Positions 48,219 to 48,446 of a stretch of 48,446 nucleotides of DNA are shown in pieces; the stretch's first letter is position 1, and every line of letters begins with the position of its first letter. Source of the stretch: JBOGUF01 sp050696075 (lineage in GTDB: Bacteria; Chloroflexota; Chloroflexia; Thermomicrobiales; UBA6265); NCBI GenBank assembly GCA_050696075.1, contig JBOGUF010000137.1, forward strand, positions 1 to 48,446, given 5' to 3'. The position numbers were made by a program, and so were the translations under genes. The notes under the pieces were generated by a model. That model was not told the origin of the DNA and ran no database searches. It was given only the letters and a program-made list of their open reading frames with translations.

Positions 48219-48317
48219 GGTTCCTCCGTCAGCTTCCGTTCCCACCCAGTTCAGTGCTCGGGTGCAATCCGGGCGGGGCCGGGACCACACCTTGCCCCAC
48301 TCGGTCTTGATGGCCGC

Positions 48318-48446
48318 TCACGCCGTGATGGCCGTCACCACGCCGGCGCCGACGGTGCGGCCTCCCTCGCGGATGGCAAAGCGCAACCCGTCCTCGATCG
48401 CCACCGGCACCAGCAACTCCACCCCCATCTGCACGTTGTCTCCCGG
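48318..48446 (-). CDS. tuf: Elongation factor Tu, C-terminal 42 residues (5' end outside window)
   Basis: The last part of EF-Tu domain 3: PGDNVQMGVELLVPVAIEDG, LRFAIREGGRTVGAGVV, then TAITA and the stop codon. EF-Tu carries aminoacyl-tRNA to the ribosome. The str-operon order tuf-rpsJ is kept. The rest of the gene lies beyond the window edge. The 99 bases between tuf and rpsJ hold only the rpsJ ribosome site. Confidence 0.95.
   Translation of the reverse strand, partial: PGDNVQMGVELLVPVAIEDGLRFAIREGGRTVGAGVVTAITA

Noticed and set aside
1..48446. tRNA, rRNA, known riboswitches, prophage or defence systems
   Set aside because: No tRNA cloverleaf, rRNA segment, familiar riboswitch core, phage structural gene, restriction-modification, toxin-antitoxin or CRISPR-Cas gene was seen. 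The accessory island holds only the genes listed.

Overview
The window is high-GC bacterial DNA with dense, mostly minus-strand operons. Three things suggest a Chloroflexota bacterium, most likely near the Thermomicrobia/Sphaerobacter group: zinc-type S4, S14, L36 and adenylate kinase, a DEDDh-GIY-YIG repair fusion beside ligA, and the general style of the proteins. This is a judgement from protein resemblance; no search was run.

Layout. Bases 1-3116 hold the end of an error-prone polymerase gene (dnaE2). Bases 3253-8784 are a minus-strand block: purU, RNase J, a family 4-type uracil-DNA glycosylase and a DEDDh/GIY-YIG nuclease, divergent from ligA (8917-10974) and a 72-residue protein. Bases 11386-18511 are a decaying accessory island. 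It has remnants of IS256-type and IS481-type transposases, an intact epimerase plus ECF sigma factor pair, an intact alpha/beta hydrolase-DinB fusion, and four broken genes: AlkZ-like glycosylase, pterin dehydratase-VOC, ArsR-type regulator and MGT-type glycosyltransferase. Most of the broken genes carry a short internal deletion or a shifted frame.

Bases 18643-27047 are the pyrimidine operon in the order pyrC-carA-carB-pyrK-pyrD-pyrE. A strong sigma70-type promoter precedes it, followed by a leader in which a 42-codon ORF runs through an intrinsic terminator and stops on the pyrC start codon (ATGA). This resembles the pyrL-pyrBI attenuator of enteric bacteria. Divergent from it is a four-gene plus-strand cassette: histidine phosphatase, MBL hydrolase, P1 peptidase and an unknown protein.

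Bases 30523-48446 are the minus-strand ribosomal superoperon: tuf (tail), rpsJ, rplC, rplD, rplW, rplB, rpsS, rplV, rpsC, rplP, rpmC, rpsQ, rplN, rplX, rplE, rpsN, rpsH, rplF, rplR, rpsE, rpmD, rplO, secY, adk, rpmJ, rpsM, rpsK, rpsD, rpoA, rplQ, truA, rplM, rpsI. map and infA are absent from their usual place between adk and rpmJ.

The most unusual signal is a family of intergenic heptanucleotide arrays. At seven junctions of the ribosomal superoperon, 2-5 tandem 7-mers are followed by a spacer and then by inverted 7-mers, making a long hairpin. The array begins at, or within a few bases of, the stop codon of the upstream gene. The 7-mer differs between loci, but the two arms at one locus match each other. 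One-armed arrays follow purU and rnj, and a CAGCACT array lies inside the open dnaE2 frame.
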